Positions 63,286 to 64,000 of a stretch of DNA of 64,000 nt are shown here, in pieces (the first letter of the stretch is position 1; every line of letters starts with the position of its first letter). The DNA comes from an uncultured Saprospirales bacterium (GTDB taxonomy: Bacteria > Bacteroidota > Bacteroidia > Chitinophagales > Saprospiraceae): positions 1-64,000 of the forward strand of contig CALMIR010000201.1 of the NCBI GenBank assembly GCA_937864265.1. The letters run 5' to 3'. The notes under the pieces were generated by a model that had not been told where the DNA came from, did not search any database, and saw only the letters and a program-made list of their open reading frames with translations. Made by a program: the position numbers and the translations under genes.

Positions 63286-64000
63286 CTATAGACGATGCTT
63301 GTCTAATTTAATCAAAACAGCTATCATAATGGTAAAACCCAAAAGAGAGGATCCCCCTTTGCTGATAAATGGAAGAGGAATGCCAATAATAGGCATAATG
63401 CCCATTGTCATGGCTATATTGATGAAAAAATGCAGAAAAATAATGCCAGCTATGCAATAGGCATAGCTTCTGCTAAATACAGATCGCTGGCGTTCCGCCA
63501 ATATGGTGATGCGGTACAAAAGCAATACAAAGAGAACCAATACCGCTAATACACCTATAAACCCCTGTTCCTCTCCTATGGTACAAAAGATAAAATCGGT
63601 TGATTGTTCCGGCACATAATTTAGCCTGGTCATTGTACCTTGTAGAAAGCCTTTGCCGCTTAAGCCTCCCGAACCAATGGCTGTTTTCGATTGAATCAGG
63701 TTGTACAAAGATCCTCTTTCATCACATTTATCTGGCTGTAGCCACACGTTGATCCGGTCTTGTTGATGGGGTTTTAGGACATTATTGAAAGCGTAGTTAG
63801 AAGCAAATACCAATCCTGTACCTGCTATAAAAGCCATTCCCAACAACAAAGCCAATCGACCATTCCTATTTTGATATTGTAAAAAACTCAAAGTCAAGAA
63901 GAGTACTCCTGCCCCTGCGATCAAAAAGAACAAAGATTCCGGCTCACTATTCAGTAGAAAATATGCGCCGATGGCAAGAAAGCCCAATCCGATCATCAAG
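63286..64000 (-). CDS. rodA: RodA-type SEDS peptidoglycan polymerase, 5' end missing
   Basis: The frame is open to the window edge; 237 residues of the C-terminal part are present, with about six membrane helices. SEDS motifs include GSGGLSGKGFLQGTM, NYVPEQSTDFIF and IGEEQGFIG, and the pore-side PLPFISKGGSSLL. RodA builds lateral wall glycan with PBP2. The stop is 15 nt before the tgt start, so the two may form one transcript. Confidence 0.85.
   Translation of the reverse strand, partial: LMIGLGFLAIGAYFLLNSEPESLFFLIAGAGVLFLTLSFLQYQNRNGRLALLLGMAFIAGTGLVFASNYAFNNVLKPHQQDRINVWLQPDKCDERGSLYNLIQSKTAIGSGGLSGKGFLQGTMTRLNYVPEQSTDFIFCTIGEEQGFIGVLAVLVLFVLLLYRITILAERQRSVFSRSYAYCIAGIIFLHFFINIAMTMGIMPIIGIPLPFISKGGSSLLGFTIMIAVLIKLDKHRL

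Overview
The window looks like a chromosomal segment of a Bacteroidota bacterium, most likely class Saprospiria (Saprospiraceae or a relative). The grounds are two large secreted proteins with type IX secretion (T9SS) sorting tails, a complete Bat (aerotolerance) cluster, a DUF4783 protein, a GldN-like protein, the three-gene SurA/PpiC cluster typical of the phylum, weak or absent Shine-Dalgarno sequences, and several TAnnTTTG (-7 type) promoter boxes. I saw no rRNA, tRNA, CRISPR array, transposase or prophage gene. The taxonomic placement is inference from gene content only.

Layout. 1-570: simple-sequence and palindromic repeats. 575-7011: heme/FG-GAP protein, XdhC, MATE exporter, Dps, a small conserved protein and a patatin lipase. 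7137-8241: an array of four 257-bp tandem repeats. 8334-14767: GldN-like protein, a 980-residue TIR-like protein, an FtsX-type permease and a MazG-like NTPase. 15111-22495: a small membrane protein, DUF4783 protein, sugar isomerase, a lipoprotein metalloprotease whose frame is broken at a C-tract, another lipoprotein, a beta-barrel and a TlpA-type thioredoxin. 22734-31020: Bat operon (moxR, DUF58, a BatD-like membrane protein, batA, batB, batC, short batD, batD). 31235-41470: three small envelope proteins and the two giant T9SS cargoes. 41596-44629: defence-like group (HD + PycTM-type protein; AAA ATPase + DUF4276). 44768-49036: periplasmic chaperone cluster. 49132-54345: Dabb lipoprotein, frame-broken barrel protein, sodA, fumC, RRM protein, hsp20. 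54366-59347: two consecutive AAA ATPase/RloB pairs. 59354-64000: HMA protein, small membrane and secreted proteins, LolC/E-like permease, tgt and a rodA cut by the window edge.

How the genes work together. Much of the region serves the cell envelope: Bat proteins, SurA-like chaperones, LolC/E-like permeases, T9SS cargo and RodA. Oxidative stress is covered by Dps, MnSOD and a TlpA-like thioredoxin. A second theme is candidate anti-phage or conflict genes: three separate operons that each pair an ABC-type/OLD-like ATPase with a TOPRIM-like partner, a membrane protein with HD and Pycsar-effector-like domains, and a long TIR-like protein. The first ATPase/RloB pair sits between two identical 33-bp hairpins, which makes it the best candidate for a discrete accessory module.

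Intergenic DNA is rich in palindromic repeats of several families. They include about 100-bp elements ending in TTCTTTGACA-like inverted repeats at three places, with a short 48-bp version at a fourth, and REP-like chains of small hairpins. Two genes (17476-19499 and 49745-50439) are interrupted by single-base changes in homopolymer tracts. These may be phase switches, decay or sequencing errors, and the sequence alone cannot tell which.
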